Positions 1 to 13,051 of a DNA stretch of 64,000 nucleotides are shown one piece after another. The notes under the pieces are model-generated. The model did no database searches. It was not told the DNA's origin and worked only from the letters and a program-made list of their open reading frames with translations. Position numbers and translations under genes: made by a program. Origin of the DNA: Zeus faber (Eukaryota; Chordata; Actinopteri; Zeiformes; Zeidae); NCBI GenBank assembly GCA_960531495.1, contig OY482862.1, forward strand, positions 15,921,219 to 15,985,218, given 5' to 3'. Positions within the stretch are counted from its first letter, which is position 1; each line of letters begins with the position of its first letter.

Positions 1-3000
1 ATGCCCTCTAATTGATATCAAAGGACTTGTCCCTGGGGGACATCGCCTTTCAGTGACCCAGCAGGAGTGGTCTCTTCCAGGCATTTCAGGTTCCCGCACA
101 CTCTGAACAGCTGCAAAAAAAAAAAAGGCTGCATTGAGCTATCTGTCGTTGCCAGGGATAACAAAATAGCAAGCTTTAGCAGTTGGTCATTGAATTAATT
201 ATAATTCCTTTCCAGTTTGTGGCCATTTCTGGTAAAGAATGGAATAAAAGGTAGTCGCCATAAAGTGGGCACCTGAGAATATTTTGTGTTACATTGAAAA
301 AATGCCAAGAGAAGAATTTCCATTTTGGTATTAATGTCATTATGTTATGGTGCAAAAGTGATGTGAAGTGAAGTGGAGAATTTTACAATGTCACAGACTA
401 ATTTAATTTGCCCCCCCCCCCCCCCCCCTTCCTTTTTTCTACGAGATATACAGGGCTCAAAACCCGGAACTCTAAAAATCTGCTTTGATGCCTTATGTTA
501 TAAGGTCTTGTGATGCCATATGATTTCCCATGTCTTATTACCTTAGGAACCATTATTGTATAATTGAGTCTTGGTTCTTACTCCTGCCGGCGCTTAGTTG
601 ACCCCTTTTATAGGCGTTGGAGGGAACATGGAAACATTTAGCTTATTATGCCTATATTTAGTTAGTCAAATTATGCCCGAATGACCTGCAGTGATGCAAG
701 AGTCAGAATTAGGCTGGAGTCAAATTGAAGCCATGTGGTTTGAATGATAATATTGTTAGTATTTAAATTCAGTGTTCACAGCGAGGAGGGATATAAATTA
801 GTGTTATGAGTGCCGGGTGACTTGGGGTACTATATTAACTGTAACTAAACACTTGAACTGTTTTTATGACATTTTGTGATTCATGGGACAGTATATAGTG
901 GAGGCTGGCAATTTGCCAGGTGTGCACTGAAGTCAGCGGTGTAACATGATGCTGATCGGCCTCGGTGAAAATACTTTTTGGACCCTCCCCTGCCCGTGCA
1001 CCCATGCACCCAGCTTGCTCCAGTCATTTTGACGCTCTACGTAATCTGGGCGTAAGAGAGTGTCCATTACTGAACGGGCTTCTTTCGTTTTGTTCAGTAA
1101 GGTACGGAGTAAAATTAAATAGCCTACATCTAAAATAAAAAAAAGTATTTTTATTTTTTATTTTTATTTGGAGGAACTGGTCAAGGGGATGCACGGTGGA
1201 GCGCAGTCCGCGGGCACCCCATCGCTGGCACGCCGATGGGAAGGGCCCCTAGCGGCAACTGGGCTCCTGGTGCAGCTGCACCGGTTGCAACGTCGGTAGT
1301 TACACCAGGAACTATTCAAGGAGAACAAAGTTCCTCAGAACCAGGAAATAAGTTCCTGGTTCCTGGTTAGCAGGAAAGCCCCTTACTGTGATGCTTTGTG
1401 CAACAACTAGAGCTGTCTGTAATAACTCTCCTCTAATAATTGTTGGGTCTTGAAGAACCCCTGGTCACTCTCTGCTCTCCACAGCCCGGGACTCTAAGCC
1501 CAGCAGGAGATCCTTTGATGGGGTGTGTGTGTCCGGTGGTGTACTGTATGGTATCGTGGTCAATCAGCTTCCGCGTCATCGTCTCTCCACTAACTTCACG
1601 CCGTTGGAACTGGCCTCTATGGCCTAGTCGCAATGTTGTCACATGGGTGTGGTGTTTCAGCTGTATCCCTTTAAGCTGCCAGAAACCTTAGGTCTGGATA
1701 CAGTAATAACATTATTACACAGAGAGAGTTAGGATTTGCCACTCGAATTATGTGACTCTGAAATTCATGGTTTTATGTGAAGGTAATTACTGGCGTTTGT
1801 TTAGACTCGAAACCCATTTAATTTAAATGTAAGCCACAGGTCCTCCATGTTTAGATTTTCCCAGGATACAATTTCTCCTAACGATTAAGAACTAAATTTC
1901 CTCCTTTTTATGTTGCCATGGTTACTGGACTGACCCTCTCTTCCAAGGCAGCAACATTTGTATTCTGTAGTCACAAAGATCTAAATTCCTGCCAGACCCA
2001 GTGGCCTGCAGACATGCAGCAGCACCAGCCCCTGTTTTGTGCCTGTTGGCCTGCGCCTCTGTCTGTATTATCCAGATGGCAGCCTCAAATGTGAAAATCC
2101 CCTTCAAAACAGCGTGCGCGTTTTGCAAAAACAACTGCCGCCGCCGCCGACACAGGTTGATTCACCCGTGAATTTCCTCCACCACAAAACCCCCTGAGTT
2201 TCTGCAGTGAATGGCGTGCGTCAGAATGATTGGACATGCAGGGAGCGTCACACGGTTTCTTCTGGTTTCCCTGGAATTTTGGCTGAAGCCCCATATGTTC
2301 TCCTCATGTCGCTCTAATTCCACTCGGCTTAAGTTTAATCAGAGGATTTAATTAGGAAGACGCGGCTCTTGAAGTGCAGCTGTGCAGAGGCATTGTCCTT
2401 GTCAGTACTTTGATCTTTAATCAGCCCAAACCAGGAAATGACTGATAAATCCGCACATTGAGAAGCATTTTTCTTTCTGTTCGTGAAAAGGGACTTGTTA
2501 AAAATAGGCAGCATGTGACACCGTCATTTGAGCACCCTCTGAGCTCCACATATTGATCTATAATGGTCTTATTGAGCTCTATGCCACCTTTAAACCTGTT
2601 GCTCTCACACCTATGCTGCTTTCACACACAAACTCCGGACAATATCCGGATAATCAGGTTAGGGACATTGTCCAGAGTTACCTTTTCACACACATGCGGC
2701 ACACAACTGGAGACTGTCCGTGTCAGACGCGTTTACACTACTAAAATATACTCTTCAGACACTACTTCAGAAATACTCCGTTTGGTTTAGTCGAGGGGCT
2801 GAACCTGGGTAGAGTGTGCTGGAGGCTGGACGTGATGCAATGACGCTGCAGACTTATAACACGCCACAAGATGACGAGGCTGCCGACTTGTGTTTTTTTT
2901 TTTTGGTAATGATAGAAAGAAAGCGTAGAAAGGAATGTAAAAGAAAGTAGAAAGGAATACAAAGCAGCTAGGCTCCGTGCACGAAGGTAATCGTATATTA

Positions 3001-3029
3001 ATAGTAATAGATGGTATTAGTTCAAGTTC

Positions 3030-3110
3030 AAGAGATTCATTGTCATATATATATATACAGTCATACATAAATGCAGTGAAATGTCATGACACCCGGTGAT
3101 TACGCACAAT
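3030..3110. repeat. Dispersed repeat with 'ATTGTCAT...CAGTGAAATG'
   Basis: TTCAAGAGATTCATTGTCAT, then a TA run, then CAGTGAAATG. Related copies occur near 39738-39800 and 48826-48930, so this is an interspersed repeat, probably a retroelement 3' end. Confidence 0.5.
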
Positions 3111-4421
3111 AAGCTTTAAAAATACTGAAATTCGCGTAAACGAGGTGCTCACGCAGGCGGCCGCAGGTAAAATATCGCGATTCTGGGTTCTATAATTATA
3201 TAATATAATTAGCTGTCTGTGTTGTATTAAATATAAATTTAAATCCTCCTACATGAAACTTACCTTAACTTACCTCCAGTACTTACCTCACAGAGTAGAA
3301 GTCCTGACATGTCAAAGTGTAGAAGTCCTGCTATGGCACAAAGTGTAAACACGCGACACGCCCACTCGCTTGCTGTGAATGCTGCGGACAATTACCTGCT
3401 CTGTTCAATCATCTACATTTTTTTTAATCTATCAAAAAGTTCTGTGTGTTTTATTTTTATTTGTTTCCTTATAAGTTAAATGTTCTCAAATAAAAAAAAA
3501 CCAAAAACTAAATTGTTTTGACGAAACAACAAAACATCGGCAATGGGTGGGCTAAGACTCTCCAAAATCAGGTTGGGCATCCGACCCAAAAGTCTGGGAT
3601 CGGCCGGGCTATACTAATGAGCCTTTATTTAGTTTCAACAGACATGTCATGTCACATGTTTAATTTTTCATTGTTTATTGTTAGGTTTATTTATATAGTT
3701 TATTTTTATATTGTATTTTCTTCATTATTTTGGTATATTTCCAATGTTTAACTAATTCTTACGTTTACTGCATATTGCCTTGTTCTTATTCCTTTTCTAA
3801 TTATTATATAAATAATATAAATAATATTTATGTAATATTATTGCTTATCGTTATTGCCTTCTTTTGATGTGAGCTGCTGTGACACTGCAATTTCCCTGCA
3901 GCAATAAATAAGCACCCAAATATCCAGACATGTGTTTCTACTCTTATGAGCTTGTTTTATGATTGATGTGGCATGAAATAGACAAAAAAAAAATAATAAT
4001 AATAATAATAAATAATAGAAAGAAATGAATTAATCACAATTCATCATCAACTAAAATGTCATGATTGTGACAGCCTTGATATAATATAGTTATGTGGAAG
4101 CGGTTGGCACAGTATATAACATCGAGTGGGAACATCGTAACTTCACCCGGACCGTGTCGCTAGAAGTTCCACCAGAAGCCTCAAACAGGAAGTGATTTCT
4201 TGGCCGTTGACCCTAATCCTCACCCACAGGACGTGCGGCCCGAGGGCTCAGCGCTCTGCATCTGCTTATCCCGAGATCAATTATATTCTGACTGGGGAAA
4301 TCCTGGAAAACTCCTTAGACTGACACGCTTAGCCTGATGCCGTCTTCTGATAATTGCGAGCAAGTCCGAGATATGTTTAAAAGATTGTGCGGTCATAATG
4401 ACTTATTGATTTTTTTTTTGT

Positions 4422-4422
4422 T

Positions 4423-4457
<35 letters not shown>

Positions 4458-4460
4458 TTT
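4422..4460. repeat. (TTTA)n microsatellite
   Basis: About ten TTTA units. Confidence 0.95.
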
Positions 4461-4639
4461 GTAAGGCTGTGAACATCCTCAGAGGTGGATTTCAATCCAG
4501 CTCTTGTGTAATTACGTTCTTTGTTGAGAGGATTGGGCTCTGTTCTGTCTGAACAGTGCGTAATTAAGATTCTCTGTGCCTTCTCTGAGATCAGAGTGTT
4601 GTTTTATGTAAGGTTTGTTGCCACAGAGCAATTGTTGCT

Positions 4640-5170
4640 TCGTACGGGGCCCCTCCTGAATTATTGGCACCCTCATTTAATATAGGGTACAAAATGCTGG
4701 CTAGAATTAAGTGTGTTGTTTATGAAATGTTTCTTTGTATTCAGAAATATGACAATCACATACGTAGTTTCATTGCTCAGAAAATAAATTGCACAAAATA
4801 ATAATTGCTTTGTGGGATGTGAGCCCGTCCCTCCACCCGGAACCTCTCCTTCTGGAACCTCTGGCACTCTGATTCTTAAGATCCTGGTTCCACTGGATTT
4901 CAGTGGGGCTCAGGTCAGGGGACTGGGACGGCCGTTGCAAAAGCTTGATTCCACGGTCTCTTGATTCGTTATTGGGTGCATTTGGGGGTTTGTCCTGCTG
5001 GAAGATCCTCGCCTTTTACCTGTTGGGGGTTTGATGAAGGCAGAGAATTTCTTCTTGGCGCACTTTCCAAATTTGCTTGGATCGTCCGCAAAGGTATTAT
5101 TGTCAGGATGAGGGTTTGCCGCCTTCAGGCCGGTGCCAGTCATTTTGCGTTTACCAGATGAGCACACCGG
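4640..5170. mobile_element. Degenerate Tc1-like transposon remnant
   Basis: Contains ATTATTGGCACCC near 4658 and, at 4900-5000, the phrases CAGGTCAGGGGACTGGGACG and GTCCTGCTGGAAGATCC, which are common in fish Tc1-like elements of the 'ATTGGCACCCCT' type. No intact open frame is present. Confidence 0.5.
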
Positions 5171-5627
5171 AATGTTCCGACAAAGTCAAGCGAGTCAGAG
5201 TGTCGACTTGTGACTCTCTGAACGTTCGGGCGTTCCAAGCTGTGCCTGTCTGTAATCAAACATGAGGCACTTGAATGCAAAATGGCTTGTTCTCCTGACT
5301 TCTGACCTCGTAAATACCAGCGGGGAGAACATGGAGGCAGCAGATGTCCTGTCATTTATAGAAGCTTCCCTCTGCATGGTAGTACTCACGGTCTTTCACA
5401 GCGGTGCAAAGGACTTCTGGATTTGTTGGCAGTTAAGTAGTTTAGGCTAATCTCAGAGAGGCAAATTGATTGGCCTCAGCGGTAGAGCGACATCTGTGGC
5501 TGTCATTATTTATTTCCAAGAGGGATTACGGGTAAAGGAACCTGCCACGGGACATAGTACCGACGGCCTCGTTTGGCCCGGGGTTGCAATCCTGATCGCT
5601 CCCAAGCTTCGGTCCGACTGGTCTCTC

Positions 5628-6894
5628 AGGGCGCTCTCAGACCCACCCTGTTTGGTCCCTTTTGATCAAACCCTGGTGCGGTTACTCTGTCAGTCGGTTG
5701 CATTTGGAGAGGTGGGAACACGCATTCGAACTCTGGTTCAGCAATCCTGAAAATCCTCCTGAAAATTCGGGACCCGGTCCGGTTCCAAGTGAACCGCGGT
5801 TTCGCTTTGTCACGTGTGAGAACGTAATCTGACTTAATATGGGAAGCAAACCCAAAACACGGTGCGTCGTGGGTGGAAAACGGATGTTGCTTCCTGTTCT
5901 TATTTGGTTGGAACACCAAATCGCAATCATGAAACCCGAATCGTGTCCGCGACAATGTGATTTTGTGACAGAAAGTAATTTTTCCCTCATTCATGTTTTT
6001 CTTTTCTTTTTTTCTGGATTATGGGTCGGAATGATCCCCTACCACCCCAGCGGCATGGCAAGGCGTGATGTTAGAACGGATGTATTTGCCACTACATAAG
6101 TCGAAAACTGACACGGATTTCACGCGCTACTGGAGACAGCAGAGTTTTTTTTAGTTTTTTTTATATATGAATGAAAAGCCAAGCGCCCCTACGGACACAT
6201 GCGGTTTCACCCGCGGAAGAGATCGGCGCTCGTGAGTAAAGCTCCCTGGACATGGCAGCACGGGGGCTAAGCAGGCGGCACTGTTGCCTCGCGGCAGGGA
6301 GCTCTTGCGTTCGAATCCCAGCCGTCCCAGGTCCTTTCCGTGTGGAGTTTGCATGTCCTCCCCAGGTCCGTCCCCTGGTTTTCTTTCACCATCACAAGAC
6401 ATGTATGTCAGGGGTTAATACTCGGTGCCTAGTTGTTTTGCCGGCAAACCAACTGGACTTGGGGCCCCGGGCGCTGCACTGCGGCTGCCCACTGCTCGTG
6501 GGCATAGGGTGGGTGAAATGCAGAGGATTCATTTCCTTGTATCCCGCTTGTACAAGGACAAATAAATATATTGTACATCATCGTGTGATCAGCGTTACTG
6601 TAGGGAGTTGAAAGACACGTTTTAATTTCCTGTTGTGCACGCGGACATTTGGAGTGTCGCTCGTGTTATTGCGTTGGTGACCTCACCTCCGATCAACTGA
6701 ATTTTCCCTCTCAAATTTTCTCTCCAATAGATGAGCGACCTGTACGGCCGCATGTCATTTATTTTATTTTATTTTTTACACATTTTGGTGCGCTTAACGC
6801 AGGGCCGTGTTGAACGCCTCACCGGACCTAATGGAAAAGGCACCAAAGTAAGCAGGATCGGACCAAATCCAGCGAGAGGTGTGAAAGCGCCTTA
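5628..6894. mobile_element. Non-autonomous DNA transposon with a nested SINE
   Basis: A segment at about 5629-5662 (GGCGCTCTCAGACCCA, then TTTGGTCC) is matched in inverted orientation at 6861-6894 (GGACCAAA, then GAGAGGTGTGAAAGCGCC). The inside carries the 'TGGTGCGGTT' and 'GTGAACCGCGGTTTCGC' segments of a fish repeat with the look of a MITE. A tRNA-type SINE lies inside at 6252-6575. No transposase was found. Exact ends are approximate. Confidence 0.5.
6252..6575 (+). repeat. tRNA-derived SINE-like repeat
   Basis: The head carries a pol III B-box (GTTCGAATCCC at 6309-6319) and the common fish sequence TGGAGTTTGCATGTCCTCC. The tail has GGGCGCTGCACTGCGGCTGC, AAATGCAGAGGATTCATTTC and an AAATAAATAT end. 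This layout is typical of fish tRNA-type SINEs. Confidence 0.75.
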
Positions 6895-9289
6895 CAGTCT
6901 GTTCTAAAAACCCAGAGCTGGCCCAGCCTCAGGGTACAATAGTTAGGCAGTAATTATTCCTATGGCTGGCTCCTCCGGGCTTTGTGTCTGGATTAACATG
7001 TATCTGCATTTTCTTTGCCACGAGTTATGCTTTTCAGACCTCATTTTACTCTCACAATGATACCAGAGCAGAGTGAATAGAGCAGGGTGTCATCAGTCTA
7101 AATGCTATTTTTTATAAATATCCCTGTACTCATTCTGCACACATGCAAAATCCATGAAGTGTCCTATTATGTTCTAATATAGTCGGTGAATGTACTAAAG
7201 TACGTGGATCGTAAAATGGTTAGCTGTTAGAATTTTGGAAACCCATGTTGTACTGTATTTCGATCTATCATTATTTCTGTAGGTCGATTCCTGCCGTTCT
7301 GCTTTTCGCATGCGTGGGTTAAGCATAACATTGTTGTATAGATCTACCGACGGAGGCTCTAAATATTACATGTTTATGCACTAGAGTTTATTAACATCCC
7401 AGCATAATAATCTCCCCTCAGCCTCTGTCTTTCTCTCACCCATGCGTGTCTACATCTACAGTACACACGTATAGGCACACACATTATGCAGAGCAGCATG
7501 TCCACCGTTGTTTTTTTTTTGTTTGTTTTGTTTTGCAGGCACGGCTTATTGTACTTGACTTTGCATTTAATTAACATTGGTTGGCCATTAATTTTTTCCA
7601 GAATAACATGTGTGCGCCATCTGTTTTTGTATGTAAAACCGAGCTGTCCCAGTTGAAAGTGTGATCTACCTGGCCAGCCGCAGATCAATGCGTGAAGCAA
7701 TGCCCAGGACGGTAATGTGGCAGCGGTCAGTTGGATTCAAGCCCGGGGGTCTGTCGTCCTGTACGCGAGGTGGTTGACACATAACATGCATTGACAGTTG
7801 ACACTAAGATATCGTCTTTTTGGAAATGCACGCGGACACATGTGTTGCTTCAGGTACTAACGCCGAAGCCGAGGGCTCGGAGGAGCGTCGCGCTCGGTGG
7901 AGAGGTCACCGATCCCCCGCTGGATTTTGGCTTGCATTACGTAGCTTAGGTGCGTCGGGCATGAAGGTAGGTTGCTCGGTTTCCGCCGGGGGGCTTGGTG
8001 GGCTCCGATAAACATTGGAGAAATTTCAAAGCCGCTCTGCCACTGTTTTTGCAGTGTTGACATGCTGGCTTATCCTCTAACACCACCGCGCAGCGAGCCA
8101 TCTATCCAGGTTCCAAAAGAAGCTTCCATGGTCGGTGCAAGCGACTGATAAACTGCAAAATGCAGCTTTCAGTCGGCGCTGTAGTGCGGGTGTTTTTGGT
8201 TATTTTCACACTGTTTTGCGATCGCCGGCCCATCGCGTTATATTTGTCGGCGCCGATCGGACCTCGGCGGGAATCAAGTGTGGCTCAAGTGTTGTGCTGC
8301 GATTACGCCGCTCTTCCTGTCTGGCCTGCTGCCAAGTCCGGCGTCACACCGTGACGTTGCACCTCCGCCGCCCTCATTTTGGTTCGGTGTACGGGGTAAG
8401 GCACCGGGGACTTTAAGGCTGCGGGGTTGTGCGTCGAAGGCCCCAATCATTGAGGAATTAGCCGATTGACGAGTTTGCGGTTGCAGTTAAGTATGAAAGG
8501 TGGGGCTCCCCGTTGACCCGACCTTGTGGGAGTAATTGAGAGTTACAGTCAATTAATCTCTTAATCAGTGTATTCATTGCCTCGGCCTGCAGGTGTCTGC
8601 TGCGTGAATAACCCGTTTCTTTTCCACTCTGGGTTTTGCATGGCAGATGACTATGGTCTACATAGATTTTATAAGAAGGAAAAGGTACGAAACCGAGATG
8701 GGGAAACAGTCCTATTTAGCCTCTGCCGACCTGCATGCAAGGCTTTATTAATCTCCTTTTTAAATCGCTTGACTGCCATTTTAAGAAGTGTGGCCATAGG
8801 CTCAGAGTGGGGCGGCTGAAGAACATAACAAAAAAAGATGTCATCTACTTCCAAGCGTAGATAATCAAAGCGATAAGACGTAATCTCCTTTTAAGTGATG
8901 TCGCCGTACGTTCCATGTCGGATAATGGCCGTGAACGCTGCCATGATGATTGCGGCGGGGCGTCTCCCCGCCGCTCCTCCGCCTGAGGGCTGCGGCGACA
9001 GTCCGCTTAATGGACGGTTTGGTATCGCCGACTCTCTGTCCCTTTCTGTCCTTATCCAGCTCAAACCAGAGGAGTTTTCCTCCTCCCACAGCCAGGGTGA
9101 CAGTAATCCCTGGCTGGTGGAAGGAGGCTGCCGGTGGAGACTAACCAGCATGGGTCCAGAATTCGAAGTGCTCTGAATAGGGGATTGGTGGAGGAAAAGG
9201 AAAAAGAAGGCCAATCTTTTTTTATTTTTTATTTTTTATTTTTTTTATTACTAATTCCATCTGCTCCTCCATCTCATTTCATGATCCTC

Positions 9290-9430
<141 letters not shown>

Positions 9431-9732
9431 ACATGCTTCCTCCAATCTGCACTTCACTGTGAACATGTTGGAGGCATACTGTGCATCATTTTTGGGGGGC
9501 GGGGGGTTTTCCCGTGTTGACTTCCAAATGAACGTGGCCCTTTGAACGATAACCCAACCACGCGCTGCTTTGCGTCGCTGCCAGAGGAGGGATGCCAAAC
9601 GAAAGTAACGTCCACGCCCCTCTTTTGGTTTCACTTAAGCCACTTTTGCAACCCACCGTCAGCCGACTGGATTTCACATCATAATTCAAGGCGGAAGTAG
9701 TCTGGCTTAGTTTGCTCTCGCCTCGCCCACGT

Positions 9733-10135
9733 CACGGAATAATCTGAGGAGATGGTCCAGGTGATGGAAGAGGATCTGCCCTCAGAGACCTTCTCAGCAC
9801 CTCCTGTGCTGTATAGACGACTTCTTTGGGCTGCTCCCGTTGGGGGTCGCCACAGCCGATCATCTGCCTCCAACACCTTCTGTTCTGCCCGTCTTCCTCC
9901 CTTACACCGACCGCCTGCATGTCCTCCCTCAGCACATCCATGAACCTTCTCGTTGGCCTTCCTCTTTTTCCTCTTGCCTGGCAGCGCCATCCTCAGCATC
10001 CTTCTCCCGATGCGACTCTCATCTCTCCTACACACGTGTCCAAACCATCTCAATCTGTTCCTCTCTCACTTTTCCACCAAACTGTCCAACCTGAGCTGTC
10101 CCTCTAATGTACTCATTCTTAATCCTGTCCATCTT
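9733..10135 (-). mobile_element. Non-LTR retrotransposon (LINE) ORF2 tail, frameshifted
   Basis: The minus strand encodes the end of a LINE polyprotein: RWFGHVCRRDESRIGRRMLR then MALPGKRKKRKA in one frame, then after a frameshift MDVLREDMQAVGVREED then RRCWRQMIGCGDPQREQP. The 'RW.GHV.RRD...GRR' motif is typical of LINE ORF2 C-termini. It is 5'-truncated and dead. I cannot assign the clade with confidence. Confidence 0.75.
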
Positions 10136-10716
10136 CTTTTTTTTTTTTTTTTTTTGCCTGTGCTGTGTAGTAAAGGTGGGGGGGGGGGGCTTTTCCAACA
10201 CGTCACAAATAGGCCCCCCAAACCTGCACCCCGTTTTAATCGGTTTCATAAAAAAAAAACAAAAAAAACCTGTCGTTCTCACCGGCGGTGGGAGATGCAC
10301 AGAACGCTGCACAGTTTGCAGTCGCAACATGACACTTAATTATACCTAATGCAGAATCAATACCATTTGTACCCGCTCAGACGGGCTCCGCAGGAGGGCG
10401 GGCAGGCTTTGGTTGAACAGGGGGTGGGGGTGGAGAGGTGGAGTCGGCTATCCGCGCACGCTACCTCCACCCCGGGCTGCATTCTGCTTTAGAATGGAGG
10501 GGTGGGGAGGGGGGGGGGGGGGCAGACTCTCTTTTCACAGTCCTCCTCCCGGTGCCTGCAGGCGAGCGAACTGTGACAGAATGACTCTGACAGCTGTGGC
10601 ATCCCAATCACCACTTTTCCCTCGGTTTTTATGCTAATGTTTTTTTCCCCTCTGTGGCAAAAAAAAACAACCCCCAAAAAAACCCCAAAAAACAAAAGGA
10701 GCAAGAGAAGCAACCG

Positions 10717-10803
10717 TTATCATTCAGCTCTTTTAATCAGTTGATTCGAAAGGGGCCAGCTCTTTAGAATCGACTGATTCAAAAGAGTTGGCTCTTTTTA
10801 ATC

Positions 10804-10838
<35 letters not shown>

Positions 10839-10850
10839 CAGTTGATTAAT
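10717..10850. repeat. Diverged ~33-bp tandem units with a poly-T run
   Basis: Units beginning CAGCTCTTT followed by AATC.(A/G).TGATTC appear twice in tandem, then GGCTCTTTTTAATCA, a ~31-bp T run and AATCAGTTGATTAA. It looks like sub-terminal repeats of a DNA transposon, but no element ends were found. Confidence 0.4.
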
Positions 10851-10957
10851 TTAAAACAACATCTCAAGACTATGAAAGTGCCATTACGCGTCCTTTGACT
10901 GGATTTGTGGCTGTGCTCAGACATAATGCGCAAACGGTGATTCATGTTTTTGTTTTT

Positions 10958-10964
<7 letters not shown>

Positions 10965-10991
<27 letters not shown>
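10965..10991. repeat. (CA)n microsatellite
   Basis: Short CA array after a CGCG stretch. Confidence 0.97.
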
Positions 10992-11318
10992 GGTGAGTGC
11001 ATGAGTTTAAGGTACATGATGGCGCTGCAGGATTATCAGCAGGTCTGTTGCACCCCCGCCGCCCGCCAAATTCCTCCGTCTATGTCAGCTCACTGCTGCA
11101 GTGGAGTCACCCTGGGCGCTCCTGCAGCACGTGACCTGAATCGCAACGACGTTTCTCTCCCTCCGCCTCCCCCGTCTTTCCCTTCCCTCCTCTTCCCTTC
11201 CCTTCTCTCCCCCTGGTGCCCCGTGCACACGCGTGCACGGTACCGGCGCGCTTCCCGTGTGCTCCGAGGAATTCAGAATGGCTCCGGTTCCAGGGCGTTC
11301 TCCCTGCTGGTGGTGAAC

Positions 11319-11363
11319 GCAGCAGCAGCAGCAGCAGCGGCGGCGGCGGCGGCGGCGGCGGCG
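11319..11363. repeat. (GCA)n followed by (GCG)n trinucleotide repeats
   Basis: About six GCA units pass directly into about nine GCG units, inside a GC-rich block (11100-11370). Confidence 0.95.
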
Positions 11364-12171
11364 TCTCCACCTTCCTTCTGTTTTCAATAACACAAGCAGG
11401 AGGATTTTAGGGAATTGCATCTGCCTGCTACTGCCAGGAGCGTTGTAATCTCAGTTTAGCCCTGAGCGGTGTCAGTGGAAAGCCATGGTACATGGCATTG
11501 TTGACTATGAAAATTGTCAAGGGTGTCACTCAGAATTTCTTTTTGATTTATTTATTTTTTTTAAACATTTAAGCGTTTTGCCTGCTGAAAGAAAGAAAAG
11601 AAGTCGTCCATGTGCTCCACCATCTTCATGTTTCAAGTTTTGAACCAGTACACGATTGATATTGTTTGAGACATCCGTTAGAGGTATATGGAGACCTTTT
11701 GAAAACCACAAGGTCTCAATATAAGGCTCCACAAAGTGACCCCTTTTAATGACCTTTCCTGAATGTCAGCTCTATATTGTTGTGAGACTAGCCGTCGTCT
11801 CGGGTTTTGGTGACGGTGATACCGTGATATGGTTAAATGTTGGCTTTTTCCTGATCTTACAGGCTGTAATAAAGGCTCCAGGCTGCTAAATGATGCCTCG
11901 ACCTGCTTGGACATACTATCCGCATTACTAACGATTGAACACAAAAAGGATCTGAGTTCATTTCCAGAAATTCCCCTCCTACGTACATTCCATCCGACAA
12001 TAGCGGAGTTCACGCTCCAACCGCTCACCTCCAGGAACAACAATCGCTTCCCATCGACCCTGTCGCTCATATCCAACCAGGCATGACCGCCTTTGTTCCT
12101 TTCGCCTGTCTCGACCCTGTGGGCATTGGAAGAGTGTCCTCACCCCTCAGGAGAAGTCTGGTGATCCCTAG

Positions 12172-12277
<106 letters not shown>

Positions 12278-12592
12278 CCCCCCTAAGGTCAAAGGTTTGA
12301 CCTACTCGAGTGTTATTGTTTATCTATTTATTTTTATTAATGGGAGAGAAATGACGAGGGGTGGGGAAAAACCGGGACGGATACCGCATCGTCCGGCCGT
12401 TGAAATCCACGGAGGGGCGGGGTGAACCACCGAGCAGATGCGTTTGTAGACATCGCTGTCTTCTCTGTTTACCTCTGTCCTGTCAGCCGGAGCATGCGGG
12501 GGGTCAGCGTGGCGGAGCGGCCACGCCTCGGCTCACACGTGTAAACAGCGATGTCGTCCTGCGGGACGCTGCTCAAACAAAGCGAAGCCGAA

Positions 12593-12625
<33 letters not shown>

Positions 12626-12626
12626 C
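12593..12626. repeat. (CT)n/(GT)n compound microsatellite
   Basis: CT dinucleotides passing into a short GT run. Confidence 0.9.
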
Positions 12627-12902
12627 CTGGCTCGGGACCCGGGGGCCGCCCGATAAACGGCGATACTGACGCCGCAAAAAGCCGCTCCTGCTGTACGTCT
12701 CACTCGCCGGGTTGCAGACCCCCGCCTCCCCCCTCCTGGTTCCCCCAGCTAAGTTGAGTGATCTCGGTGATGACATTTCCTTGGCGGCGCGGATCACGAG
12801 GGGAAATGTCATCTGGCGAGCGTGGTATGTTTCTAGTAAGTCGCGTAATCTCCAGTTGCCGGGACTGGGTCCCATGGTTTCCGTCTGAATGAGGGCGGAA
12901 AA

Positions 12903-13051
<149 letters not shown>

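Noticed and set aside
2610..3410. A complete DNA transposon
   Set aside because: Repeat-like phrases (CTTTCACACACAAACTCCGG and a later TGCGGACAATTACC) suggest an old element, but matching ends could not be shown.
8641..8819. Possible first coding exon of farp1 (ATGGCAGATGACTATGG)
   Set aside because: The start context looks fair, but the peptide does not resemble a FARP N-terminus and no donor gives the required phase-0 join to QRASGK.
9679..10053. A minus-strand protein gene
   Set aside because: It is the tail of a dead LINE ORF2 with a frameshift.
10944..11390. 148-codon frame ending in a poly-Ala tract
   Set aside because: The Ala run comes from the GCA/GCG repeat; there is no homology or clear exon border. 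Only the GC-rich block itself is kept as a finding.
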